DNA of 64,000 nucleotides from Pseudomonadota bacterium (GTDB lineage: Bacteria > Pseudomonadota > Gammaproteobacteria > Steroidobacterales > Steroidobacteraceae), in assembly GCA_016703895.1 (NCBI GenBank), contig JADJBE010000003.1, positions 186,001-250,000 of the forward strand, read 5' to 3'. The position numbers and the translations under genes were made by a program. How positions within the stretch are numbered: the stretch's first letter is position 1; every line of letters begins with the position of its first letter. The notes under the pieces were generated by a model, which saw only the letters and a program-made list of their open reading frames with translations, was not told the DNA's origin and did no database searches. Below, piece by piece: positions 8,216 to 17,564 of the stretch.

Positions 8216-10560
8216 GTTCCAACCGGCCGGTTCGCTATGCGGTGCTCACGCAGTGGGTGCTGTTGTTAGTCACGCTGGGATGCCTGGCGAGTGCGGCGAT
8301 CTGGTCGGATGCCATGTGGCGAGTCAATGCAGTCGCCTATGACGTGAGTGTGCCGCGCGGCGTCAGCTCCGACGATCTGGTCATTGTTGCGCTCGACGAT
8401 GCCAGTGTGGCCGAGCTGGGGCGGTGGCCGTGGCGGCGGGCAGTCTTGGCACTCGGGCTGAATCGCATCGCGCGTGCCGCACCGCGCGGCGTGCTGCTCG
8501 ACGTACTTTTCCTGGAGCCAGACGACGCTGGCCGCGATGACGATGCGGCGCTGGCAGCGGCGATCGCGCGCGCGGCACCAACCGTACTACCGCTGGCCCT
8601 CGGCCTCGGGGCTGACGGCCAGTTGAGCGAACTCCTCCCCATTGAGCCGCTGCGCGGTGCCGCTACGGGCCTGGGCCATGCGCATCTTGAGCTCGATCGC
8701 GACGGCATTGCCCGCAGCGTGTTTCTGCGTGAGGGGTTGCACGAGACTCGTTGGCCGCATCTGGCGCTCGCGATGCTGGACGCGTTGGGCGAGCGCTACG
8801 ACGTCGCATGGCGCGCGGACCGCAGTCCGCTCGCCGGTGCGGCGAGCTCGGTCTGGAGTCGCGACTATCGCGTGTTGATTCCGTTTCTTGGGCCACCGGG
8901 AACCGTCAAGCGGGTGTCGTTCGCTGAGCTCTTGCGCGGCAACGTACCAGACAGCGAATTGGCGGGTCGCATCGTGCTGATCGGAGCGACGGCCCAGGGT
9001 CTTGGTGACGCCTATCCGACGTCGGGCTCGCGGTCAGGCACTACCATGGCAGGAGTTGAGGTGAGCGCCAATGTACTGGCGATGCTGCGCGCGGGCACGG
9101 CGATGCAACGCGTGCCCGTCGCCATCGAACACCTGCTGGCTTGGCTGTTCCTGGGCGTCGTCTTTCTCGGCTTCTTGCGCCTCACGCCGCGCGCCTCACT
9201 ATTGCTGGTATTCACCATGCTGCTGGTCTTGCCGGTTGCCGCGGCGATCGGGCTGCGCGCGACGGGCTGGTGGTGGCCGGCCACGCCGGCACTGGCAGCG
9301 TTGTTAGTGGCCTATCCGTTATGGAGTTGGCGCCGGCTGGAGGCGACGCAACGGTATTTGCAGGAGGAGTTTGCCCGCCTCGAGCAGCGGCCCAGCGTGC
9401 TGCCGCCGCTGCGCATCGCACGCAGCACCGATGCGCCAGTCGAGCGATTTGGTGACGTCATCCAGCAGCGGATCGATCTGGCGCGCTATACGGTCGCCGA
9501 GATGCGGCGCTTGCGACGCTTTCTGGCTGGCACCGTGGCAAGCCTGCCGGACGCCACACTGGTAGTCACGGCAGGCGGCGAAGTCCTGCTGGCCAACGCG
9601 GTCGCCGCTGATCTGTTTGGTGTGGCTGACGCGCAGGACTTGCAAGGCACAGGTGCCGCGTCGATCGCTGCGCCTTACTTGCGAGGTGAGACCGAGTCAC
9701 TGAACGAGTTGATCAGCCGGGCACCGTGCGCCGTTGAGACGCACCATGCTGACGGCCGCGAGTTCCTCGTCCGGGTCGCGCCGCTGGCGGATGAGAATGG
9801 CGCGACGACTGCATCTATCATTGAGTTGGTGAACGTGTCGACGCTCAAACGCGCCTTGCGGGAGCGCGAGGATCTGATTCGTTTCATTTCACACGACCTG
9901 CGCAGTCCCGCATCTTCATTGTTGGCGTTGGCCGGTATGCAGCGTGACCCGTCACGGGCGCTCCAGCCGGCCGAATTTGTCGCCCGGACTGAATCCTTGG
10001 CGAAGCGCTCGCTCGCGCTCGCCGAGGGATTTCTCGCCCTCGCTCACGCTGAGGCCATCGCACCACAGACCTTTGTGGTGTTCGATCTGATCGACGCCGT
10101 GCGCGATGCCCGCGACGAAGTATGGGCGTGGGCAACCGAACGCGAGATCAGGTTGCAGTTCGTCGAGCCGGCAGAGTCGGCCTGGGTGTGCGGATCGCGT
10201 GAGCTAATCAGCCGGGCGATCATCAACCTGCTGAGCAATGCGGTGAAGTACTCGGCTATCGATAGCTCGGTCAACGTGCGCACCCGCTTTATCGATGATG
10301 CGATCGAGGTACGCGTCACGGACGCCGGGCCAGGTATAGACAATGCGGCGCTCAGCGTGCTGTTCCAGCGCTTCGCTCGTCTGACGCCTGCGGTTGGTCA
10401 CGATCCGGGTGGCATCGGTCTGGGTCTCGCGTTCGTCAAGTTGGTGGCGGAGCGACATGGTGGTTCGGTCGGCGTCGACAGCGAGCCAGGTCGGGGCAGT
10501 GCGTTCTATCTGCGGCTGCCGCGTGCTTCGATGTCAGCGGACTTGGACGAGCCGCGGTAG
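8212..10560 (+). CDS. CHASE2-PAS sensor histidine kinase
   Basis: About 782 residues starting at GTG, which overlaps the previous stop (GTGA). An N-terminal membrane helix leads into a periplasmic CHASE2 domain (about 35-290, DLVIVALDDASVAELGRWPW, LIGATAQGLGDAYPT). Three closely packed membrane helices follow (about 300-375), then a PAS domain (about 440-550), a HisKA domain with the phosphorylated His (FISHDLRSPASS) and an HATPase_c domain (INLLSNAVKYS, VTDAGPGID, GIGLGLAFVKLVAERHGG). All kinase boxes look intact. It should phosphorylate the response regulator encoded at the head of the operon; the stimulus is unknown. Confidence 0.93.
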   Translation: MSSNRPVRYAVLTQWVLLLVTLGCLASAAIWSDAMWRVNAVAYDVSVPRGVSSDDLVIVALDDASVAELGRWPWRRAVLALGLNRIARAAPRGVLLDVLFLEPDDAGRDDDAALAAAIARAAPTVLPLALGLGADGQLSELLPIEPLRGAATGLGHAHLELDRDGIARSVFLREGLHETRWPHLALAMLDALGERYDVAWRADRSPLAGAASSVWSRDYRVLIPFLGPPGTVKRVSFAELLRGNVPDSELAGRIVLIGATAQGLGDAYPTSGSRSGTTMAGVEVSANVLAMLRAGTAMQRVPVAIEHLLAWLFLGVVFLGFLRLTPRASLLLVFTMLLVLPVAAAIGLRATGWWWPATPALAALLVAYPLWSWRRLEATQRYLQEEFARLEQRPSVLPPLRIARSTDAPVERFGDVIQQRIDLARYTVAEMRRLRRFLAGTVASLPDATLVVTAGGEVLLANAVAADLFGVADAQDLQGTGAASIAAPYLRGETESLNELISRAPCAVETHHADGREFLVRVAPLADENGATTASIIELVNVSTLKRALREREDLIRFISHDLRSPASSLLALAGMQRDPSRALQPAEFVARTESLAKRSLALAEGFLALAHAEAIAPQTFVVFDLIDAVRDARDEVWAWATEREIRLQFVEPAESAWVCGSRELISRAIINLLSNAVKYSAIDSSVNVRTRFIDDAIEVRVTDAGPGIDNAALSVLFQRFARLTPAVGHDPGGIGLGLAFVKLVAERHGGSVGVDSEPGRGSAFYLRLPRASMSADLDEPR

Positions 10561-10590
10561 AATGAGTCTTCTTCAAGAGTAGTGAACCCG

Positions 10591-12519
10591 ATGCCAGTGA
10601 TCACTCTGCCGGACGGCAGTCAAAGACAGTACGACCAACCAGTGAGCGTCGCCGAAGTCGCCGCCAGTATTGGTGCCGGACTCGCCAAGGCGGCACTGGC
10701 GGGGCGCGTCGACGGCAATCTGGTTGACACGTCTTGCCGCATTGAGCGCGATGCTGCGCTGGCAATCGTTACCGACAAAGACCCGGCGGCGCTCGAGATC
10801 ATTCGCCATTCAACGGCCCACTTGTTAGCGCAGGCCGTGCAGGCCCTGTTTCCCGACGCGCAGGTGACCATTGGCCCGGTGATCGAGGACGGTTTTTACT
10901 ACGATTTCGCCTACAAGCGCCCCTTCACACCGGAGGACATCGCGAGTATCGAGGCGAAAATGCACGCACTCGCGGCGGAGAATCTGACGGTTGCGCGGCG
11001 CGAGATGCCGCGCGACGAGGCGGTTGCGCTTTTCAAGACGATGGGGGAGCACTACAAGGCCGAAATCATCGCCAGCATCCCCTCCAATGAGCCCATTTCG
11101 CTCTATGGTCAGGGCGAGTGGTTTGATCTCTGTCGTGGTCCGCACGTGCCGGCCACCGGCAAGCTGAAAGCCTTCAAGCTGATGAAGATCGCTGGCGCTT
11201 ACTGGCGTGGCGACTCGCGCAACGAAATGTTGCAGCGGATCTACGGCACTGCGTGGCTGAACGACAAAGATCTCAAGGACTACTTGCATCGCCTTGAGGA
11301 AGCGGAGAAGCGCGATCATCGACGCATCGGGCGCGAGCTCGACCTGTTTCACTTCCAGGAAGAGGCCCCGGGCGCGGTGTTCTGGCATCCCAAGGGCTGG
11401 CAGATTTTCCAGACGTTGATTAATTTCATGCGTGAGCGGCAGGCTGCCGCCGGGTACGAGGAAGTCAGCGCGCCGGAAATCATGGAGTCGACGCTCTGGC
11501 AACAGTCGGGGCATCTGGAGAAATTTGGCGAGAACATGTATCTCACCAAGACCCCGGACGAACGCACTTTCGCCATCAAGCCGATGAACTGTCCCGGTCA
11601 TGTGCAGATCTTCAAGCAGGGGATCCGCAGCTATCGGGACCTGCCGGTGCGGCTGGCCGAGTTCGGCAAAGTGCATCGCTACGAGCCGTCCGGCGCGTTG
11701 CATGGGCTGATGCGGGTGCGGGCGTTTACCCAGGACGATGCCCACGTATTTATCACCGAGGAGCAGATCACCGTCGAGTCGGTGCAGGTGATCAAGCTGC
11801 TGCTATCGATTTACCGCGACTTCGGCTTCGATGACGTGCAAGTCAAGTTTGCCGATCGGCCGCCCCTGCGGGTGGGCTCGGATGAAATCTGGGAGCGCTC
11901 CGAACAGGCGCTGAAGGCCGCCGCCGCCGCCGCCGGCGTCGACTGCGAGTACAACCCGGGCGAGGGCGCGTTTTACGGTCCCAAGCTCGAGTTTCACCTG
12001 CGCGACGCCATCGGCCGCACGTGGCAATGCGGCACTTTGCAGGTGGACCTCAACATGCCGGGCCGGTTGGGCGCGCACTATATTGATGAGCATAGCCAGA
12101 AAAAGACCCCGGTCATGCTGCACCGGGCAATTTTCGGCTCGCTGGAGCGGTTTTTGGGGATTTTGCTGGAACACTACGCTGGGCGTTTGCCGCCTTGGCT
12201 GGCCCCCGTGCAGGCCGTCGTGATGGGAATTACCGATAGGCAGCATGAGTACCTCGTCGGCGTCACTGAATAACTTAAGAATCAGGGGGTTCGGGCGACG
12301 AGCGACTTGCGCAACGAAAAGCTGGGCTTTAAGATTCGCGAACACACGCTGCAGCGCGTGCCATATCTATTGGTGGCAGGCGACAAGGAAGTGGCAGCGA
12401 ATCTGCTTTCCGTGCGTACTTTGAGCGGTAAGGATCTCGGCACCATGACTGTAGCGGCATTCGTCAGCCGCCTGCAGGCTGATGTCGAGCGCCGCGGTCG
12501 CACTTTATTGGAGGAATGA
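10591..12519 (+). CDS. thrS: Threonyl-tRNA synthetase, interrupted by an in-frame TAA
   Basis: Charges tRNA-Thr. Domains in order are TGS (MPVITLPDGSQ), the editing domain with HSTAHLLAQAV and the class II catalytic core (MNCPGHVQIFKQGIRSYRDLPVRLAEFG, RVRAFTQDDAHVF). The anticodon-binding domain starts at WLAPVQAVVMGITDRQ. A TAA at 12271-12273 then interrupts it, but the same frame continues without shift as LKNQGVRATSDLRNEKLGFKIREHT through to TGA at 12517-12519, matching the rest of that domain. The whole span encodes about 642 residues, the normal length. As written, the truncated enzyme would lack most of the anticodon-binding domain. I start at ATG 10591 (MPVITLPDG, as in other family members); GTG 10582 is the alternative. 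Confidence 0.93.
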
Positions 12520-12522
12520 CGC

Positions 12523-13046
12523 ATCGCTACAGCATCGAAGCGCGTACGGCGCAATGAAGAGATTACTTCCGCCTCGGTCAGAGTGATCGGGGAAGACGGC
12601 TCCCAGGTAGGAGTGCTAACAAGGTTCGAAGCACTCGATCTCGCGCAGTCCGCGGGACTGGACCTCGTCGAGGGTTTCGCCGCAGGCTGAGCCACCTGTC
12701 GTACGTGTGATGGATTTTCGGCAAGTTCTTGTTCGAGCAGAACAAGAAGACTCATGCCGCGAAGCGCAAGCAGAAGCAGATACAGATTAAGGAAATCAAG
12801 TTTCGTCCCGGTACGGATGAGAACGACTACCAGATCAAACTGCGTAATATCGTTCGCTTCCTGACCGATGGCGACAAGGCCAAGGTAACCCTGCGGTTCC
12901 GTGGCCGTGAGATGGCGCATACAGAAATTGGCCGCAAGCTGCTCGAGAGGCTGGTGGGCGATCTGGCGGAAATCGCGCAGATCGAACAGCATCCGCTCAT
13001 GGAAGGGCGGCAGATGGTCATGATGTTCGCGCAAAAAAAGAAGTAA
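12523..13046 (+). CDS. infC: Translation initiation factor IF-3, ATC start, two one-base frameshifts
   Basis: IF-3 binds the 30S subunit and checks start-codon pairing. The N-terminal domain reads ATASKRVRRNEEITSASVRV and GEDGSQVGVL; the C-terminal domain reads QIKEIKFRPGTDENDYQIKL, KVTLRFRGREMAH and GRQMVMMFAQKKK. There is no ATG; the family N-terminus starts exactly at ATC 12523, ten bases after GGAGGA, consistent with the known rare start codon of infC. Two extra bases interrupt the frame, one in ggg at 12672-12674 and one in tttt at 12715-12718. Removing both restores a continuous protein of about 173 residues. Immediately follows thrS and precedes rpmI, the standard order. Confidence 0.93.
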
Positions 13047-13142
13047 CCCGCAGCGTAACAACTGCGGTTTCGCCTGTAGCGAGTGGGTCCGGCATGCCGG
13101 GTTCGCTTTGTGAACAGGGCTATAAATTAGGAGTTGATAGAT

Positions 13143-13343
13143 ATGCCCAAGTTGAAAACCAACCGGGCTGCGGCCAAACGTTTTCGCAAAACGGCGAAGG
13201 GCTTCAAAAGCTATTCGTCCGGCCGCCGCCACAATCTCGGCCACAAGCCTCGCAAAACCAAGCGCAAGCTGCGTTCCGGCGGATCGTCGCTCATACACAA
13301 GAGCGACGTTGCACGGGTTCAGCAGCTGCTGCCCAATTGCTAG
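13143..13343 (+). CDS. rpmI: 50S ribosomal protein L35
   Basis: A small, highly basic protein of 66 residues: MPKLKTNRAAAKRFRKTAKG at the N-terminus and SDVARVQQLLPNC at the C-terminus, the standard L35 pattern and length. ATG 13143 is chosen over an upstream in-frame start because it gives the conserved MPKLKT beginning and lies after a GGAG-type site (aggagttgat). It lies in the infC-rpmI-rplT operon, classically subject to feedback repression by L20; I did not identify the L20 binding structure here. Confidence 0.97.
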   Translation: MPKLKTNRAAAKRFRKTAKGFKSYSSGRRHNLGHKPRKTKRKLRSGGSSLIHKSDVARVQQLLPNC

Positions 13344-13383
13344 CCGTCATCTGCTAGCCGACAGTTAACGAGGATTACATTAC

Positions 13384-13758
13384 ATGGCACGAGTCAAACG
13401 TGGCGTCACTGCGGGACGCCGTCACAAGAAAGTCCTGGGCAAAGCGAAGGGCTATTACAACGCCCGGAGCAAGGTGTTCCGCGCCGCCAAGCAGGCGGTT
13501 ATCAAGGCGGGACAATATGCCTACCGCGACCGGCGGCAGAAGAAGCGCGAGTTCCGTGCGCTGTGGATCACGCGTATCAATGCCGCAGCACGCGAATTTG
13601 GTCTGTCCTACAGCCGCATGATCAACGGGCTTGATCTGGCAGGGATCGAGGTCGATCGAAAGATGATTGCCGATCTGGCCGTCAATCAGCCAGAAGGCTT
13701 TGCCGAGCTCGCCAAACAGGCCAAAGCGGCGCTCGAGAAGGCCGGCAACGCGGCCTGA
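13384..13758 (+). CDS. rplT: 50S ribosomal protein L20
   Basis: A protein of 124 residues with the conserved N-terminus MARVKRGVTAGRRHKKVLGKA, KGYYNARSKVFR and the globular C-terminal part RDRRQKKREFRALWITRINAA, GLSYSRMINGL. Normal length is about 118, and the extra residues are an Ala/Lys-rich tail (KAALEKAGNAA). It is an assembly protein of the large subunit and the usual autoregulator of this operon. An excellent AACGAGGAT-type ribosome site precedes it. Confidence 0.97.
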   Translation: MARVKRGVTAGRRHKKVLGKAKGYYNARSKVFRAAKQAVIKAGQYAYRDRRQKKREFRALWITRINAAAREFGLSYSRMINGLDLAGIEVDRKMIADLAVNQPEGFAELAKQAKAALEKAGNAA

Positions 13759-13771
13759 CCACGCAGCGACG

Positions 13772-13799
13772 TCGGCGGCGAGCCAGGGCTCGCCGCCGA
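13772..13799 (+). terminator. Perfect 12-bp hairpin between rplT and pheS
   Basis: Arms TCGGCGGCGAGC (13772-13783) and GCTCGCCGCCGA (13788-13799) are perfectly complementary around a four-base loop CAGG. No T-run follows, so it is not a standard intrinsic terminator. It may mark the end of the ribosomal-protein unit, stabilise the upstream transcript, or be part of pheST control. In E. coli the equivalent gap holds the pheM leader, but I found no Phe-rich leader peptide here. Confidence 0.5.
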
Positions 13800-13830
13800 T
13801 CGGTCGGCTGGGTCGGGCCTCGGAGTGATC

Positions 13831-14853
13831 ATGTCCAGCCTCGAGCAACTGACTTCCGCAGCACTTGACGAGATTGCGGCTGCCGCAAGTCTGGCCGCGC
13901 TCGATGACGTGCGGGTGCGCTTGCTTGGCAAGAAAGGCGCGCTCACCGAGCAGCTCAAGTCGTTAGGTGGTTTGCCGGCAACGGAGCGTCGCGACGCCGG
14001 CGCGCGCATCAACGCGAGCAAGGAGCAACTACAGACGGCGATCGAAACGCGTCGCGCGTCGCTCGAAGCGGCGGCGATCGATGCTCGTCTTGCTGCAGAG
14101 CGTATCGATGTCAGCTTGCCCGGGCGAGGTGAGGTGCGAGGTGGGCTGCACCCCGTGACGCAGGTGCGACACCGTATTGAGAGTCTGTTCCGCCGCGCCG
14201 GTTACGATGTTGCCACGGGGCCTGAAATCGAGGACGACTTTCATAATTTCGAGGCGCTGAATATTCCAGCGGACCACCCGGCGCGCGCCATGCACGACAC
14301 GTTTTACTTCGGCGACGGCTCGTTGCTGCGCACGCATACGTCGCCAGTGCAGATTCGCGCCATGCTGAAGAGCCAACTGCCGCTGGCGATCATCGCACCA
14401 GGCCGCGTTTACCGCTGCGACTACGATCTGACCCATACACCCATGTTCCACCAAGTGGAAGGCTTGTTAGTGGACGAGGGGGTGAGCTTCGCCAATCTGA
14501 AGGCCACCTTGCATCAGTTCATGGAAGCTTTCTTCGAGCGGGATCTGTCGATGCGCCTGCGGCCGTCGTATTTCCCTTTCACCGAGCCGTCCGCTGAAGT
14601 GGACATTTCCTGTGTGTTCTGCGGTGGTGCGGGCTGTCGCGTCTGCAAGCACACTGGCTGGCTGGAAGTGGCCGGTTGCGGCATGGTGCACCCCAATGTA
14701 TTCAAAGCCTGCGACATCGACAGTGAACGTTACAGTGGCTTTGCGTTCGGCTTTGGCATCGAACGCTTGACCATGCTGCGCTATGGCGTGAATGACCTGC
14801 GGCTGTTCTTCGACAACGATCTGCGCTTTCTGGCGCAGTTTCACGCAGGCTGA
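13831..14853 (+). CDS. pheS: Phenylalanyl-tRNA synthetase alpha subunit
   Basis: The catalytic subunit of the alpha2-beta2 PheRS, 340 residues. It has an N-terminal coiled coil (about 1-90), then class II motifs: HPVTQVRHRIESLFRRAGYDV, motif 2 (LRTHTSPVQIR, RVYRCDYDLTHTPMFHQVEGL) and motif 3 (GFAFGFGIERLTMLRYG). Start ATG 13831 is preceded by GGAG at a good distance. It is followed after 14 bases by pheT. Confidence 0.97.
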   Translation: MSSLEQLTSAALDEIAAAASLAALDDVRVRLLGKKGALTEQLKSLGGLPATERRDAGARINASKEQLQTAIETRRASLEAAAIDARLAAERIDVSLPGRGEVRGGLHPVTQVRHRIESLFRRAGYDVATGPEIEDDFHNFEALNIPADHPARAMHDTFYFGDGSLLRTHTSPVQIRAMLKSQLPLAIIAPGRVYRCDYDLTHTPMFHQVEGLLVDEGVSFANLKATLHQFMEAFFERDLSMRLRPSYFPFTEPSAEVDISCVFCGGAGCRVCKHTGWLEVAGCGMVHPNVFKACDIDSERYSGFAFGFGIERLTMLRYGVNDLRLFFDNDLRFLAQFHAG

Positions 14854-14867
14854 CGAGCGCTAACGCT

Positions 14868-17261
14868 ATGAAGGTCTCGCTAGGCTGGCTGGCAGAATTT
14901 GTCTCGATCCCGTGGTCCGCCCGCGAACTGGGCGACCGTCTCACGATGAGCGGCTTTGAGCTGGAGTCACTCGCGGCTGCGGCACCCGAGTTCGGTGACG
15001 TCGTGGTCGCGTCAATTGTTAGCGTGCAGCCGGTGCCTTACTCCGACCGACTGCAAGTTTGTCGCGTGACGGTGCGGGCGGACGACGCTGTGGGCGAGTT
15101 GCAAGTAGTCTGCGGCGCCGCTAATGCGCGTGCGGGACTGCGCACGGCACTGGCTCGTGTCGGAGCAACTTTGCCGCGCGATGTCGTGATCAAATCCGCG
15201 CGCGTCCGGGGTGTCGAGTCGCAGGGTATGCTCTGTTCCGCGCAAGAGCTCGGGCTACTCGATTCATCGGACGGTATTCTCGAGCTGCCCGCCGACTCGC
15301 CGCTCGGCATGCCGCTGCGCCAGTACCTGCGCGCGGATGACTCGATCATCGAGCTGAACGTGACGCCGAATCGGGGCGATGCGATGTCGATGGTCGGCGT
15401 GGCCCGTGAGGTAGCTGCCATGCAGGGTTTTGCGTTGCTGGCGCCGGTCCAGGCAGCCGTGACCAGCGCCGCGACCGACGTCAAGTATACGGTCACACGC
15501 AGGGAGGTTGCGGCCTGTCCGCGATTTGTCAGCCGCGTGATTCGGCGTGTCTCGAATCGGGGTGCAACTCCGATCGAGATCCGCGAGCGATTGCGGCGCG
15601 CAGGTGTCCGCTCGATCAGTCCAATTGTGGATGTCACGAACTATGTGCTACTCGAATACGGGCAACCGATGCACGCCTATGATCTAGCCAAGCTGCAAGG
15701 GCCCATCGAAGTGCGTTTGGCGCGGCCCCGCGAGCCTTTCACGCTGCTCGATGGTCGAGACGTCGAGCTCGACCCTGATATGTTGGTGATTGCGGATGCC
15801 GCGGGCCCAATCGGCTTGGCCGGTGTCATGGGCGGTGCGCGCACCGCAGTCTCCGCGGCGACGACCGACGTATTGTTCGAGGTCGCTTATTTCTCGCCGC
15901 AGGCTATTGCAGGGCGGGGCAGGCGGCTGGGTTTGGTGACGGACGCGAGCCAGCGCTTCGAGCGTGGTGTCGATCCGGCGGGGCAGTTGCGCGCCACGGA
16001 GCGGGCGACACAACTGCTGTTGGCGATCACGGGCGGCGAGGCTGGCCCCGTTCAGATCGATGCGAGCGTCGATCACCTGCCACAGCGCAAGCCGATCTCG
16101 CTGCGTCGTGCCCGCTTGGCAATGTTGTTAGGCCGGTCGGTCGCGGATGCGCAGGTCGTCAAGACGCTCGAGTCGCTCGGCATGGCCGTGATGGCAGTCG
16201 CCGACGGCTGGCAGGTGCAGGCGCCAAGCTGGCGCTTCGACTTGTCGATCGAAGCCGATTTGATCGAAGAAGTGGCTCGTGTTGTCGGTTACGACCAGTT
16301 CGAGGAGGCGAGCCCCCGTGGCGCGCGCGCCCTGGGTCAGTTGCCGGAAGCGGCGTCGAGCGAGCGTGAAGCGCTGCAGCTGTTGGCGGCTCGCGGGTAT
16401 CAGGAAGTCATCACGTTCGCATTCGTTGACCCAGCTTTGCAGACGCAACTGTTTCCGGACCTTGCTGCGCCAGTCCTGGCCAACCCGATTGCCAGCGATC
16501 TCGCCGCCATGCGTGTCTCGTTGTGGCCAGGTCTGTTGGCCGTGGCGCGCGAAAATCAACGTCGCCAGCACGAGCGTGTCCGCATCGTTGAACTGGGGGC
16601 AGGATTTCGCAAGTCTGGTGCCACGGTTACCGAGACGGAGCTCATCAGTGGCTTGGGAGTGGGGCCACGGCTGCCGGAGCAATGGGGCAGCGGGCCCGGC
16701 GCGACTGTCGACTTTTTTGACACCAAGGCCGATGTGATGGCCTTGCTTGCCAGCACAGGTGATCTCGCGGGGTTTGAATTCCGTCCCGCTAGTGTCGCCT
16801 GCCTGCATCCGGGGCGGACTGCCGAGATTTTGAGGCACGGTAGGCGCGTTGGGCTGGTGGGGGAGTTGCACCCACGGCTTGCGCGCGAGCTCGACATCAC
16901 GGGTTCGCCGATACTGTTTGAGCTCGAGATTCAGCCAGCGCTGAAACGCCGACTGGCGGCGTTTGCAGAGATTTCACGGTTTCCCAGCGTGCGCCGCGAC
17001 CTTGCGGTCGTCGTGGACGAGAATGTGGCTTTAAGCGCGCTGCGCGAACGTGTAGTCTTGAGCGCGTCGAGCCTCTTGCGCGAATTCCTGGTGTTCGATC
17101 TTTATCGCGGACCAGGGATAGAAACAGGTAGAAAAAGCATCGCTTTAGGCTTGATTTTTCAGGAAAAAACTCGCACGCTGACTGACGCTGATGCCGACAA
17201 TGCGATGGCGGCGATTCGTGCGGATCTGAGTGCGGCGCTGGGAGCGACTTTTCGAGAATAA
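14868..17261 (+). CDS. pheT: Phenylalanyl-tRNA synthetase beta subunit
   Basis: About 797 residues, the usual length for this subunit. It contains a tRNA-binding (EMAP-like) domain (about 40-150, VVVASIVSVQPVPYSDRLQVCRV), the B3/B4 editing module (about 210-380, VDVTNYVLLEYGQPMHAYD), the B5 domain (about 400-470), the catalytic-like core, and the C-terminal anticodon-binding FDX-ACB fold (FPSVRRDLAVVVDENV, GLIFQEKTRTLTD). It forms the heterotetramer with PheS. The open frame is uninterrupted. ihfA follows after three bases. Confidence 0.97.
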   Translation: MKVSLGWLAEFVSIPWSARELGDRLTMSGFELESLAAAAPEFGDVVVASIVSVQPVPYSDRLQVCRVTVRADDAVGELQVVCGAANARAGLRTALARVGATLPRDVVIKSARVRGVESQGMLCSAQELGLLDSSDGILELPADSPLGMPLRQYLRADDSIIELNVTPNRGDAMSMVGVAREVAAMQGFALLAPVQAAVTSAATDVKYTVTRREVAACPRFVSRVIRRVSNRGATPIEIRERLRRAGVRSISPIVDVTNYVLLEYGQPMHAYDLAKLQGPIEVRLARPREPFTLLDGRDVELDPDMLVIADAAGPIGLAGVMGGARTAVSAATTDVLFEVAYFSPQAIAGRGRRLGLVTDASQRFERGVDPAGQLRATERATQLLLAITGGEAGPVQIDASVDHLPQRKPISLRRARLAMLLGRSVADAQVVKTLESLGMAVMAVADGWQVQAPSWRFDLSIEADLIEEVARVVGYDQFEEASPRGARALGQLPEAASSEREALQLLAARGYQEVITFAFVDPALQTQLFPDLAAPVLANPIASDLAAMRVSLWPGLLAVARENQRRQHERVRIVELGAGFRKSGATVTETELISGLGVGPRLPEQWGSGPGATVDFFDTKADVMALLASTGDLAGFEFRPASVACLHPGRTAEILRHGRRVGLVGELHPRLARELDITGSPILFELEIQPALKRRLAAFAEISRFPSVRRDLAVVVDENVALSALRERVVLSASSLLREFLVFDLYRGPGIETGRKSIALGLIFQEKTRTLTDADADNAMAAIRADLSAALGATFRE

Positions 17262-17264
17262 TCC

Positions 17265-17564
17265 ATGGCCCTGACGAAATCGGAGATGGCTGAAGCACTG
17301 TTCAATCAGCTCGGCCTCAACAAACGAGAGGCGCGCGAGTTGGTCGATCTGTTCTTCGAAGAGGTCCGCACGGCACTTTCAAACGGCGAACAAGTGAAGT
17401 TGTCAGGCTTCGGAAATTTTGATTTGCGTGATAAAAACCAACGCCCGGGAAGGAATCCGAAGACCGGCGAGGAGATCCCCATCAGCGCAAGGCGCGTGGT
17501 GACCTTCCGACCGGGACAAAAACTAAAGGCTCGTGTCGAGGCATATGCTGGAAGCAAAGAATAA
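17265..17564 (+). CDS. ihfA: Integration host factor alpha subunit
   Basis: A DNA-bending protein of 99 residues, matching IHF-alpha in length and sequence: MALTKSEMAEALFNQLGLNKREA, the DNA-inserting beta-arm region (GRNPKTGEEIPISARRVVTF) and GQKLKARVE. The position after pheT is the conserved gammaproteobacterial location for himA/ihfA, which supports alpha over beta or HU. Its 3' end overlaps the MerR-type gene. Confidence 0.97.
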   Translation: MALTKSEMAEALFNQLGLNKREARELVDLFFEEVRTALSNGEQVKLSGFGNFDLRDKNQRPGRNPKTGEEIPISARRVVTFRPGQKLKARVEAYAGSKE

